Shown one piece after another: positions 13,837-20,975 of a stretch of DNA of 21,058 bases. Within the stretch, counting starts at the first letter, position 1. Every line of letters starts with the position of its first letter. Position numbers and translations under genes: made by a program. Source of the DNA: JAHBWI01 sp035715525 (GTDB lineage: Bacteria; Nitrospirota; Nitrospiria; Nitrospirales; Nitrospiraceae); assembly GCA_035715525.1 (NCBI GenBank), contig DASTLA010000276.1:1-21058 (forward strand), read 5' to 3'. A model generated the notes under the pieces. It was not told the DNA's origin. It worked only from the letters and a program-made list of their open reading frames with translations, and made no database searches.

Positions 13837-14109
13837 ATGACGCAGCGTATTGCGACAGTCTTGTGGGCAGGTGGCTTGAGCTTATTGGTCGGATGTACCA
13901 CCTTTCAGGAGCCGGCTCAGGATAGGGTTTCAAAACAAGCGACCACAGGCAGCGGAGCCGCAATGGAGGCGGCACCCGGTCCCGCGCACGATCGGCTGAC
14001 GGCGGCGACCGCAGCTGGTGCGCTGCGGGGTCGGGCCTTATGGACCGGAAACGTGGCGATGGAGAACTGCGAGCAAGTCGGAGCCGGATCGACGTTCCGC
14101 TTCCGGTAA
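13837..14109 (+). CDS. Small predicted lipoprotein
   Basis: I do not recognise the family. The 90-residue product starts with a type II signal peptide, MTQRIATVLWAGGLSLLVGC, with a lipobox L-V-G-C whose Cys20 would be lipidated after cleavage. The remainder is Ala/Gly-rich and then changes to ALWTGNVAMENCEQVGAGSTFRFR. A strong AAGGAGG ribosome site lies 6 nt before the ATG, which supports the start. It is divergent from oxyR, so the shared 137-bp intergenic region could control both. The overlapping reading frame just downstream may be its displaced continuation, in which case this protein is truncated by a frameshift. Confidence 0.7.
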   Translation: MTQRIATVLWAGGLSLLVGCTTFQEPAQDRVSKQATTGSGAAMEAAPGPAHDRLTAATAAGALRGRALWTGNVAMENCEQVGAGSTFRFR

Positions 14110-14429
14110 GAATGGGGCGAATTGCGCCCACTCCATCCCGGCGGGACGAAGCGACGAGCCGCCCCGCGACGCATTGTTCATGTTGGCCGGATCCTTATCG
14201 GTCGACGCTTCGCGAGGCGCTGCCGGTCGACCGAGTGACGGCTCCGCTGTCCGCGGAAACGGCGGCGCTCCTCGCGCAGGTCTGGGGCAACGTGCTCGCC
14301 CGGGTACGCTATCCGGACAAGGACTTCGAAGTGGTCGATGGCACAACGTACTATGTCGGCCAGTGGCAAAAAGGGGGTGGCTTCCGTGCTCAAGACAGAG
14401 TGAAGGTCGCCGACTGCCCGGCCATCTGA
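14040..14429 (+). CDS. Uncertain ORF, possibly the frameshifted continuation of the lipoprotein
   Basis: This frame is offset from the lipoprotein frame and overlaps its 3' end. The last ~65 codons (from LPVDRVTAPLSAETAALLAQ through YYVGQWQKGGGFRAQ) show the high GC third-position bias of real genes here and read as protein. The first part is Arg-rich and unconvincing (MDRKRGDGELRASRSR). There is no ribosome site at 14040; an internal start at ATG 14112 or GTG 14235 is possible. Two readings are open: a separate small gene, or the 3' half of one lipoprotein gene broken by an indel near 14100-14230. I cannot decide between them. Confidence 0.35.
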   Translation: MDRKRGDGELRASRSRIDVPLPVRMGRIAPTPSRRDEATSRPATHCSCWPDPYRSTLREALPVDRVTAPLSAETAALLAQVWGNVLARVRYPDKDFEVVDGTTYYVGQWQKGGGFRAQDRVKVADCPAI

Positions 14430-14539
14430 TCGTTGCCCATTGAGCGACGGTCGCCCACCGAACAATAAACCCTACAAGCGATAGGCCGCACGTGATAGGG
14501 TTGATGATATGCGCATGGATTCTCCGGCCTGTGGCTCAT

Positions 14540-14558
14540 GCCCTCAGCCGCTGAGGGC
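14540..14558. promoter_or_regulatory. Near-perfect palindrome upstream of the transporter gene
   Basis: GCCCTCAGC (14540-14548), one central C, GCTGAGGGC (14550-14558). It lies about 43 bp before the chosen transporter start. No T-tract directly follows, so an operator or leader hairpin is more likely than a terminator. The interval 14430-14600 shows no other supported feature. Confidence 0.5.
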
Positions 14559-14600
14559 CCTCGTGGTTCACCCGGGTCCGATACTTTTTCCTCCCTGCGG

Positions 14601-16226
14601 ATGATCACAGCACTCTATCAGTGGATCGATCGGAACGTCTTCGAGCTCGGGCGTGAGCTGCGCCTCTCGTACCTGCCGCCGCTCATGGTGTACCTGGCCG
14701 CCGGAATTTCCGGGCTCACCGGCATCGTGGGCACATTCTTCGTCAAAGACTATCTTGGTTTGTCGGCGTCCTTTCTCGCCGCGCTCGGCTTCTGGGCCGG
14801 CATCCCCTGGGCCTTGAAAATGCCCATCGGCCACATCGTGGACTTGATCTGGAGGTGGAAGGGCGCGCTCGTGTACCTCGGTGCCGGGCTGATCGCTTCC
14901 AGCCTGCTCATCATGGTCGGGCTGATCGGGCATCGCGAATCGATGATCCAGTTCATGTCGGCAGAGGCCTGGTATGTACTCAGCGCGCTTCTCGCTCCCG
15001 TCGGATATGTGGTGCAGGATACGGTCGCCGATGCGATGACGGTAGAAGCGGTGCCGCGCGTGGATGAGCAAGGGCGTCCGTTCGCCGACGCCCAGCGCAA
15101 GCTCATGCATACCACCATGCAGACCTTGGGCCGGGTGGCTGTCGTGGGCGGCGGCATCGTCGTCGCGTTGATTAATCTGTATTTGTTTACCGGGGTGGAA
15201 GGGCTGCCGAAGGAGGACATCGCGACCATCTACCGGAACGTCTATCTCATGGCGTTGGTCATACCGGCGGTGTCGGTAATCGGCGTCATCACCGCATCGA
15301 TTCTCAAGGCCCGGACGAGGCGTCGCCTTTTTCAGCAAGGACTCGATCATGCCGAAATTCGGGCCGCATTGTCGGATCGCGCCGAGCGCACTCAGCCGAA
15401 TTGGTGGATCCTCGGAGGGAGTCTGGCATTCGTGATCTTCACCCTCACGATCGGCCTCGGGGATTGGCCCTATAGCGAGGAGATCGTTTTCGCGGGATCA
15501 CTCGGCATCGTGACGTTTTTGATTTGGCGGCTCACGCAGGCGCTCGGCCCCGCGCAACGGCATGTGTTGCTGGGGACGGCATTGGTGATCTTCGTGTTTC
15601 GGGCGGTTCCTCTCCCAGGAGAAGGGGTTACCTGGTGGATGATCGACGAGCTGCGCTTCGACCAACAATTTCTTTCCGTCTTGTCGCTCATCGGAAGCCT
15701 TCTGGCATTGCTCGGCATGTTCTTATTTCGACGATTCATGGCCGAGCGGTCGATCGCCTATGTCGTGGGCTTTTTGACCCTGGCAGGGTTCCTGCTGTCG
15801 GCGCCCATCGTGAGCATGTATTATGGTTTGCACCACTGGACGAGCGCCGTGACGGGAGGCGTGGTGGATGCGAGGTTCATCGCGCTCGTGAACACGGCGT
15901 TGGAGTCGCCGCTGGGGCAGATTTCCATGATTCCCATGTTGGCCTGGATAGCCAACTCGGCGCCGAGCGATCTGAAGGCCACCTATTTTGCCGTCATGGC
16001 GTCCTTCACCAATTTGGCCCTGTCGCTGAGCCAGCTCGGGACCAAATATTTGAACCAAGTTTATCTCGTCACGCGCGAGGTCCGTGACCCGATCGAGGGT
16101 GCGGTCCAAGTGCCCGCCGACTATAGTCAGCTGGGAGAGTTGCTCATCGTGCAACTGATCTTGGGGCTGGCGCTTCCTTTCGGAGCCATCCTGTTCGCCA
16201 AGCTCACGCGCTTCAAGAGCGCGTAG
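14601..16226 (+). CDS. BT1-like (folate-biopterin transporter family) membrane transporter
   Basis: The 541-residue product is very hydrophobic, with about 12 membrane helices and a central hydrophilic loop (ILKARTRRRLFQQGLDHAEIRAALSDRAER). The first helix pair follows the BT1 pattern F-V-K-D-Y-L-G-L-S ... P-W-A-L-K-M-P-I-G-H-I-V-D, a major-facilitator-like layout seen in folate/biopterin transporters of cyanobacteria, plants and protozoa. The segment VQDTVADAMTVEAVP corresponds to the helix-4 region where BT1 members have A-D-V-V-V-D-x-x-V-E. The substrate in bacteria is not established, so folate transport should not be assumed. I used the ATG at 14601 (MITALYQWID) because the longer frame from 14538 would contain the palindrome and a low-complexity leader; no ribosome site is clear. 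Confidence 0.7.
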   Translation: MITALYQWIDRNVFELGRELRLSYLPPLMVYLAAGISGLTGIVGTFFVKDYLGLSASFLAALGFWAGIPWALKMPIGHIVDLIWRWKGALVYLGAGLIASSLLIMVGLIGHRESMIQFMSAEAWYVLSALLAPVGYVVQDTVADAMTVEAVPRVDEQGRPFADAQRKLMHTTMQTLGRVAVVGGGIVVALINLYLFTGVEGLPKEDIATIYRNVYLMALVIPAVSVIGVITASILKARTRRRLFQQGLDHAEIRAALSDRAERTQPNWWILGGSLAFVIFTLTIGLGDWPYSEEIVFAGSLGIVTFLIWRLTQALGPAQRHVLLGTALVIFVFRAVPLPGEGVTWWMIDELRFDQQFLSVLSLIGSLLALLGMFLFRRFMAERSIAYVVGFLTLAGFLLSAPIVSMYYGLHHWTSAVTGGVVDARFIALVNTALESPLGQISMIPMLAWIANSAPSDLKATYFAVMASFTNLALSLSQLGTKYLNQVYLVTREVRDPIEGAVQVPADYSQLGELLIVQLILGLALPFGAILFAKLTRFKSA

Positions 16227-16294
16227 CGCGAGCGGACGGCAGGTGAAATGGGCGCGACGGGCTGACGACTGGTGTATAGAAAGGAGGACCACAT

Positions 16295-16438
16295 ATGATC
16301 ATGATCGGAGGGTTGCTATTGCTGGGGGGAATGATCGGTCTTGGGGTGCTGTTCCGCGGTATGCGCAAACGACGGAGCCCTTATCGCACAGGAGCGAAAG
16401 CTCCATACCGGGCTCCCGATGCCCAGCTGCATCGATAG
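16295..16438 (+). CDS. Small membrane peptide, 47 residues
   Basis: This short gene follows a strong AAGGAGG ribosome site at 16281-16287, 7 nt before the ATG. The product has one Gly-rich hydrophobic helix, MIMIGGLLLLGGMIGLGVLF (residues 1-20), and then a highly basic cytoplasmic tail (RGMRKRRSPYR). That is the profile of a small single-pass inner-membrane protein, by the positive-inside rule with its tail in the cytoplasm. No homologue is recognised. It starts 69 nt after the transporter stop and could be co-transcribed with it as an accessory peptide. The ribosome site and membrane character make chance unlikely. Confidence 0.65.
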   Translation: MIMIGGLLLLGGMIGLGVLFRGMRKRRSPYRTGAKAPYRAPDAQLHR

Positions 16439-16516
16439 CTGTGAAGTCAGGACTGATTCACCGGAGAAATGGCGGCCCCCGCGCCCTCTATGGACGAGTA
16501 CCGCGCTGACATCCAC

Positions 16517-16546
16517 TTGACCGGTGCGATATGATGACCATCTAAT
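16517..16546 (+). promoter_or_regulatory. Sigma-70-type promoter of ssrA
   Basis: TTGACC (16517-16522) and TCTAAT (16541-16546) each match five of six consensus bases, spaced 18 bp. Transcription from about 16553 would give a precursor with some 95 nt ahead of the mature tmRNA, to be removed by RNase P. Confidence 0.55.
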
Positions 16547-16593
16547 AGGAGCAACGGCGCGAAGATCCAGGCGTACTTTACCCCGGACGTCGA

Positions 16594-16631
16594 GGGTCTG
16601 AGCGAGTGCGAACGTAGTCAGAGCCTTTTTT
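16594..16631 (+). terminator. Weak terminator-like hairpin between promoter and tmRNA
   Basis: GGxTCTGA (16594-16601) can pair with TCAGAxCC (16618-16625), with one internal mismatch, and T6 (16626-16631) follows immediately. The loop is 16 nt and the stem only 5+2 bp, so termination would be inefficient. It may end upstream transcripts or attenuate the tmRNA precursor. Confidence 0.3.
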
Positions 16632-16730
16632 CAACATATGACCGAAAGGGGGGCGACCGGTATCGACGGGGATAGTGACGCCATCGGAGCATGTCGAGAT
16701 CTCGGGAACTCGTAAAATTCCGGGAAAAAC

Positions 16731-16766
16731 GCAACTGCCAACCAAGAACTGGCACTCGCAGCCTAA
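16731..16766 (+). other. tmRNA proteolysis-tag reading frame
   Basis: The codons from GCA read ATANQELALAA and stop at TAA. With the alanine carried by tmRNA itself the tag is A-ATANQELALAA. The terminal L-A-A is the ClpXP degron and the usual end of bacterial tags. The resume codon is inferred by analogy with E. coli (GCA after an A-rich stretch beyond the first pseudoknot). Confidence 0.8.
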
Positions 16767-16974
16767 TTTAGGCTGAGACGTCGTTCCATCTGAGGCCCGC
16801 GGGGGTGGAATGGCGCGATGCAGCGGGCTGGTCCCACGCCGGTGCTCAGCGTCGGGGGACGAGACTTTTCTGGGCTAGCGGCTATTCTAAGCCTGCCGAT
16901 GGGCGTGGGTGGCTGCGAAACCTAAACAATCGGCTACACATGTAGAACCGGTGCGCGGAAGATCTTCGGACAGG

Positions 16975-16999
16975 GGTTCAACTCCCCTCGCCTCCACCA
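16975..16999 (+). repeat. Attachment-site-like end of tmRNA (left copy)
   Basis: The last 25 nt of tmRNA, from GGTTCAACTCCCC to the CCA, reappear at 20976-20999 with one base deleted and one G-to-T change. The 3' ends of tmRNA genes are common targets of tyrosine integrases, whose insertions leave this kind of direct repeat. Confidence 0.55.
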
Positions 17000-17031
17000 A
17001 ACCGCACTTCGTGCGTGCCGGCGGCTCATCG

Positions 17032-17133
17032 GGCGAAGTCTCTCTTCCTTGTGCCGCCGGAGGAATACCTCCAGTGATTGGATTTCTCTCGCTCGCCCCG
17101 GAGCCACTAACAATGGTTCCGGGCGACGGGATA
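17032..17133 (+). repeat. Hairpin repeat, copy 1
   Basis: A 102-bp unit starting GGCGAAGTCTCTCTTCCTTG and ending GACGGGATA. It contains two hairpins: GGAGG-aata-CCTCC (17059-17072), and a 10-bp stem with one G-T pair, CCCGGAGCCA / TGGTTCCGGG (17097-17106 and 17114-17123), around a CTAACAA loop. Bases 17088-17139 are repeated without change at 21007-21058. Confidence 0.85.
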
Positions 17134-17176
17134 AAACCCCTCCAGTGATTGATCTGTTTCTGTTTGCCGATGATCA

Positions 17177-17277
17177 GGCGAAGCCTCTCTTCCTTGACGC
17201 CGCCGGAGAAACACTCCAGTGATTGGATTTCTCTCGCTCGACCCGGAGCCGTTACAATAGCTCCGGGCGACGGGATA
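17177..17277 (+). repeat. Hairpin repeat, copy 2
   Basis: A 101-bp unit closely similar to copy 1 in the same order and orientation. Both hairpins persist although loop bases differ: GGAG-aaaca-CTCC (17205-17217), and CCCGGAGC / GCTCCGGG (17242-17249 and 17260-17267). The G-T pair of copy 1 is a G-C pair here, so pairing is kept. Between the copies (17134-17176) a partial CTCCAGTGATTG motif recurs. Confidence 0.8.
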
Positions 17278-17310
17278 GAGGCATCCCATGTTCTCCCTTC
17301 TTTCTCTAGT

Positions 17311-17443
17311 GCGTGCCCGCTCTTAATCGCTGTATCGTGATGGGCGCCGGCGGAGAAACGCCTCCATACCAACCTTCGGTTGATCTGCGTGCGCTCCATC
17401 GGTTTATCGTGATCTGTCGCGCGCGGAGAGACACCTCTAATGA
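17311..17443 (+). repeat. Hairpin repeats, two diverged partial copies
   Basis: Two adjacent units (about 17311-17370 and 17388-17443) share GTGCGTG, TATCGTGAT and a GGAGAAACGCCTCC / GGAGAGACACCTCT core that corresponds to the first small hairpin of copies 1 and 2. They lack the large second hairpin. The rest of the 17000-17688 interval holds no gene I can support. Confidence 0.55.
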
Positions 17444-17548
17444 CCGTCTTCTAAATGTACTTTGCGCGGCGCGAGGGCCAGCGGTACCTGCCCCGAGCGC
17501 GAGCCTCTATATCGTTTTTCGTTATTGATGCGAGTGGATAGGCATTGG

Positions 17549-17576
17549 TTGTGTGTCAGGCTGAGGCGATTAATAT
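17549..17576 (+). promoter_or_regulatory. Possible promoter before the first PEP-CTERM gene
   Basis: TTGTGT (17549-17554) and TAATAT (17571-17576) with a 16-bp spacer, in a locally AT-rich stretch about 115 bp before the gene. Each hexamer matches only four of six consensus positions. Confidence 0.25.
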
Positions 17577-17688
17577 AAAAGGCTCCGACGAGTAACTTTC
17601 CCAGGTCACATTATTTCTTGATCGTCATAAAGTGGTGTCGCAGGGATCTCAACCTCGTAAAGCAGCGACTAAATGATCGCACTTCCAC

Positions 17689-19374
17689 ATGCCTGGATGG
17701 ATCATTAGTCCGTACATCGTGAGGTCTGTCGTGAAAAGACAGGATTCTATTTCCAAAGGACTGCCGAGAACAGTGGTCGGAGATAGTCGCTCTCAACGGG
17801 ACTCACAACTCGTTTTTAACGAGCAGCCTACTCCGCATTTGGCACCTCCTACGCTGAATGTAGTAGTTCGCTACTCTCTTATCGCTTTGTTGACCGTGCT
17901 ACTGTCAGTACCGCTGCCGGGAAAGGGTCTAGCCGCACAAATCGAACCCAATCCGAATCCGGTCAACAATACGATCACAGTTCTCTCCGCTGATCAGAAC
18001 AGTGTCCAGTTCAGTAACTTGGGGATCATCGACGTTCTTGGTAACGGAACACTGACGAATTTCGGCACGATGAACAATGACGGCGGGGCAATCACAGTCG
18101 GCACGTCCGGTACATACTATCAGACAGCCTCAATTGGCACCTCCAGTAGGACGATTAACAACGGAACCTTTACGAACGCGGGCCATATCGACCTTGCTCC
18201 AGCCTACGCAATCTTCACTAATTCAGCGGGGGGCCGGTTCGTTCAGGAAGCAAGCGGCTCGACATTTATGACTCAGTTTAGCGGTTTTTCTAATGCAGGG
18301 CAGGCGACCATAGGGGGGCGCTTTGATATTTACGAAGCTGCCACTTATTTCAATTCAGGCACGACCCGGAGCAACGGCAGCTTTGATTTGATCAGCGGCG
18401 ACATCTCCAACGGAGGAACCTTTGCCAACGAAGGGCGAACCTATGCTACTGGTGGCGAACGCAACAGCGGGGGCATTCTTAATCGGGCCGGCGGGGTTTA
18501 CGAGAATCGCGTCACTGGGACTGTTACCTTAAGCGATACGGCCTTGTTTGCTAACCGGGGTATCGTCGTAAATGATGGCAAGGTCGAGTTGTTGCCGGGA
18601 GGTACATTCGTCCAGGAGCGGCTGCAACAGGATGCGCCGGTCGTGCCGACAACCGTCAACACCGGAACCTTCACCAATAACGTAGGAACAGTTTCCATCG
18701 AAGCCGGCACGTTTGCCAACAACGGCAATCTGACGAATGCCGGCACATTCCAAGTCGCATCGCTTGGTCAGGTGACAGGAAATGGTAGCTATGTGCAAAC
18801 CGCCGCGGGGGCGCAGACCATCGTCAACGGAACTTTTGTCAACAATATCGCTCTGCAGCAAGGCCTCTTATCAGGCACAGGAACTGTGACGGGTTCTGTG
18901 GTGAATACGGGCGGGGTGGTCCGCCCCGGTGGCGCCGTGGCGCCAGGGACCCTCATGCTGGCGAGCTATACGCAAGGCACCAATGGTCGGCTGGACTTCA
19001 GAATCGGCGGACTGCTCGCTGGCACGCAATATGACGTGCTGAGAATAAACGGACCGGTAACGCTGAACGGGACAGTTCAAGTTTCGCTGACCAATAATTT
19101 TCAGCCCAATGTCGGTGATAGATTCAACATTCTCCGGAGCGATCGCATTACCCTTGGCCAGGTGAACTTTTCATTGCCGAGCTTGCCGTCAAGAGAAACC
19201 TGGCTGACCAACATCGTGGGCAACCTTTTCGAATTGTCAGTGGCCCAGGCGCACGTGAGTGCCCCGGAACCTAACCGCCTGCTGCTGATGCTTTTAGGCG
19301 TTATGTGGCTGATGGTCTGGCAGTGGAGGTGCGTGATGAGGGAAAAGTACGAGACTCACACCAATTGCAGCTAA
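17689..19374 (+). CDS. PEP-CTERM-anchored, repeat-rich exported protein
   Basis: The 561-residue product has an N-terminal extension of about 60 residues, then a signal peptide (RYSLIALLTVLLSVPLPGKG, with L-A-A near 81-83). A long Asn/Gly/Thr-rich body follows with recurring G-T-F-T-N, G-T-L-T-N and N-N-G-type repeats, as in beta-helical surface proteins and adhesins. The C-terminus carries a PEP-CTERM sorting signal: P526-E527-P528, a hydrophobic helix RLLLMLLGVMWLMVWQW, then basic R-C-V-M-R-E-K. Exosortase cleaves such signals during export to the envelope or extracellular polymer. The 12-residue tail after the basic cluster is longer than usual. ATG 17689 is the only ATG; GTG 17731 is an alternative, and the ribosome site is weak. 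No exosortase gene is in the window. Confidence 0.8.
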   Translation: MPGWIISPYIVRSVVKRQDSISKGLPRTVVGDSRSQRDSQLVFNEQPTPHLAPPTLNVVVRYSLIALLTVLLSVPLPGKGLAAQIEPNPNPVNNTITVLSADQNSVQFSNLGIIDVLGNGTLTNFGTMNNDGGAITVGTSGTYYQTASIGTSSRTINNGTFTNAGHIDLAPAYAIFTNSAGGRFVQEASGSTFMTQFSGFSNAGQATIGGRFDIYEAATYFNSGTTRSNGSFDLISGDISNGGTFANEGRTYATGGERNSGGILNRAGGVYENRVTGTVTLSDTALFANRGIVVNDGKVELLPGGTFVQERLQQDAPVVPTTVNTGTFTNNVGTVSIEAGTFANNGNLTNAGTFQVASLGQVTGNGSYVQTAAGAQTIVNGTFVNNIALQQGLLSGTGTVTGSVVNTGGVVRPGGAVAPGTLMLASYTQGTNGRLDFRIGGLLAGTQYDVLRINGPVTLNGTVQVSLTNNFQPNVGDRFNILRSDRITLGQVNFSLPSLPSRETWLTNIVGNLFELSVAQAHVSAPEPNRLLLMLLGVMWLMVWQWRCVMREKYETHTNCS

Positions 19375-19759
19375 GGAAGTCCTTCGCTGCGTAACCATAA
19401 GCCCCAAAGATTGCGGACGTCCCGGTCCCCATCGGACGCGCCCGAGCACTGTCGGGCGTGAAAAGCGGGAACCCGATTTTGCACGGTCAGCGCGCCCATC
19501 GGCGACAGCGGCGCGTCTCCCAGCCCGGCCTGACGTCGCCCCGGAGCCCACGGAGCGGGAGGGGCCGGTCCGGCAGTTGAGCTGCACTGCCGCACCCTCG
19601 CGACCGAATGCGTGCCCGCATGACGCTTAGCGGTGGGGCTCGAAAATTCTAGGTTCGGTGCCTCCAACCACGACACATGTAACGGCCAAAACCGGTACCG
19701 CCTGCTCCGCCTGGTGGATCAGGTGCCGCAGCGTTTCAGTTCTCGAACGCCGCTCCTCA
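19375..19759. other. GC-rich stretch without a supported gene
   Basis: Long open frames exist on the minus strand (for example 19371-19676, ending SEGLP) but they have no ribosome site and no recognisable domain, and overlapping frames are open too, as expected from high GC. The composition contrasts with the AT-richer genes on both sides. It may be a remnant of another insertion. Confidence 0.4.
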
Positions 19760-20030
19760 CTAGGTCGTGATCTGCTCTAGGGCGGCCTCCTGTATCTTGT
19801 TTTGCCAGTACTGTCGATCGACGGTGCGGATCGCCTCCGACAAGTCCAGGCTCGCCATCGTCGTCGCCGCGCGATCGAAGCCTCCTGTTGCCGAACAGCT
19901 GCTCGTGATGCGCTGTGGCCTCGGCCATTCGTTGGCGCGCCTCGACGAGGGCCTCTGCGCCGATTGCACGTCGGGATGGTGTTGTTGCCGAGGCGCTCAG
20001 AGTTTTTGCCTTGCTGAATTTCGTGGACAT
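19760..20030 (-). pseudogene. Frameshifted remnant of a small unknown protein
   Basis: On the minus strand the frame from ATG 20030 reads MSTKFSKAKTLSASATTPSR and continues through ALVEARQRMAEATAHHEQLFGN. The protein-like sequence then moves to a neighbouring frame as GGFDRAATTMASLDLSEAIR and on to QYWQNKIQEAALEQITT, stopping at 19760. The switch falls near 19900, within ggcaacaggaggcttcgatc (minus strand). A single indel would join the halves into a protein of about 90 residues. I do not recognise the family. Alternatively the shorter ORF 19760-19969 is used by itself. Confidence 0.35.
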
Positions 20031-20075
20031 GAGCAAGACCGATGTTACGGCATGTAGGCACCGGCCCTAGTAAAA

Positions 20076-20103
20076 TTGACAGCTTGCCAAACTATGCTAT
20101 CGG
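20076..20103 (+). promoter_or_regulatory. Candidate promoter of the second PEP-CTERM gene
   Basis: A perfect TTGACA (20076-20081), 16 bp, then TATCGG (20098-20103); the -10 is poor. It lies about 110 bp before the ATG at 20211. The nearby TATGCT (20093-20098) is too close to the -35 to serve. Confidence 0.35.
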
Positions 20104-20210
20104 CGTAACATCAGTGCATTCCTAGGCCCCAGAGTTGAGATCATGAAGAGTGGTCGGCACAGCCTGCGACGTATCTCCTCGGAACGTTCGTGCGTGCATC
20201 GAGAGGACGT

Positions 20211-20924
20211 ATGAGACGCGCAAAAATCTTGGCTCTTACAATGGTGGGATGTGCGTCGATGTGGAGCGATTTCGCCCTTGGAACGGCGATGTATGATTAC
20301 ACTACTGCAGTCACACTTGGCTTCAGTCAGCCTTGGGTCAGCGTGATCAGTGGTGTCTCGCCCTCCAGCGTGACTACTACCGGCAGCGGACTTCACCAGG
20401 AATCTACTTCAATTTTTCAGATATCAGATCTCCCGAACCTTACGTATTCGCAGACAGTTCAGGCCAAAGGCAGCGCGGGCGATGGCCTGTTCAACGTAAG
20501 CGGGAAATCAGTCACCTACAATGGCCTCTATACGAACTTAATATTCGATTTTGGTAATACGCCGACTGACTTTGACATTACCTATCTAGCAATTGATGTT
20601 AATTTGGATTCATCAACACAGCTCACGCTACCATTCAATGGTACCGGCGAGTCCGTAGGTGGTAGTGGGGGAACCCAGCTCTTGTTGGATGGGGCGGGTG
20701 GTGCCTTCTATGCAGTAGGTCAGCCCAATATATTCTATGGACTTACTGGCCAGCACTCCGTGCGTGTGTGGACCGGCGCAGAAGCTAACGCCATTGCGCA
20801 ATATCCATACGTCGTTCCTGAGTCCAGCAGTCTTCCCTATGTATTGATCGGCCTCGGTATTGTTCTCATGGCTACGTTGCAACGTGATCGCTGCAGTGCT
20901 CATGGCACTCGGGATGGAGCATGA
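20211..20924 (+). CDS. Exported protein with a divergent PEP-CTERM-like anchor
   Basis: The 237-residue product starts with a Sec-type signal peptide, MRRAKILALTMVGCASMWSD, with likely cleavage after A-L-G near residue 25. The body is Ser/Thr/Gly-rich and beta-strand-like (LIFDFGNTPTDFDITYLAIDV; VGGSGGTQLLLDGAGGAF). The C-terminus has V-P-E-S at 202-205, a hydrophobic helix SLPYVLIGLGIVLMATL, and R-D-R: the layout of a PEP-CTERM signal with Ser in place of the second Pro. Ten residues follow the basic cluster. I chose ATG 20211 because GAGAGG lies 4 nt before it; the GTG at 20190 is less likely. The gene is AT-richer than the housekeeping part of the window. Function unknown. Confidence 0.75.
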   Translation: MRRAKILALTMVGCASMWSDFALGTAMYDYTTAVTLGFSQPWVSVISGVSPSSVTTTGSGLHQESTSIFQISDLPNLTYSQTVQAKGSAGDGLFNVSGKSVTYNGLYTNLIFDFGNTPTDFDITYLAIDVNLDSSTQLTLPFNGTGESVGGSGGTQLLLDGAGGAFYAVGQPNIFYGLTGQHSVRVWTGAEANAIAQYPYVVPESSSLPYVLIGLGIVLMATLQRDRCSAHGTRDGA

Positions 20925-20975
20925 GGCAATCAGCGCCAATGCTCTCATTCGAAGCGCAATGCGTAGGTTAACCTC

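Larger units (their letters stand above)
16649..16999 (+). ncRNA. ssrA: Transfer-messenger RNA (tmRNA)
   Basis: tmRNA rescues stalled ribosomes with SmpB and tags the nascent chain for proteolysis. The 5' end GGGGGCG (16649-16655) pairs with CGCCTCC (16989-16995) as the acceptor stem, followed by a discriminator A and encoded CCA (16997-16999). The T-arm is seen in ACAGGGGTTCAACTCCCCT, and the characteristic GGTATCGACGGGGAT follows the 5' stem. The first pseudoknot fits TCGGGAACTCGTAAAATTCC. The tag frame uses a GCA resume codon at 16731 and ends at TAA 16764-16766. One-piece, non-permuted gene of 351 nt. No strong intrinsic terminator is seen directly after it; instead a hairpin-repeat array begins. 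Its 3' end is duplicated at 20976-20999. Confidence 0.95.

Noticed and set aside
14568..15350. A 260-codon minus-strand frame opposite the transporter.
   Set aside because: It is a His/Gln/Arg-rich shadow of a membrane protein gene; the plus-strand helices are clear.
17032..17443. A CRISPR array.
   Set aside because: The repeats are about 100 bp, few and diverged, without uniform spacers, and no cas gene is nearby.
17032..17443. Integron attC sites in a cassette array.
   Set aside because: The hairpins lack the RYYYAAC and GTTRRRY core sites at their ends, and no integron integrase is present.
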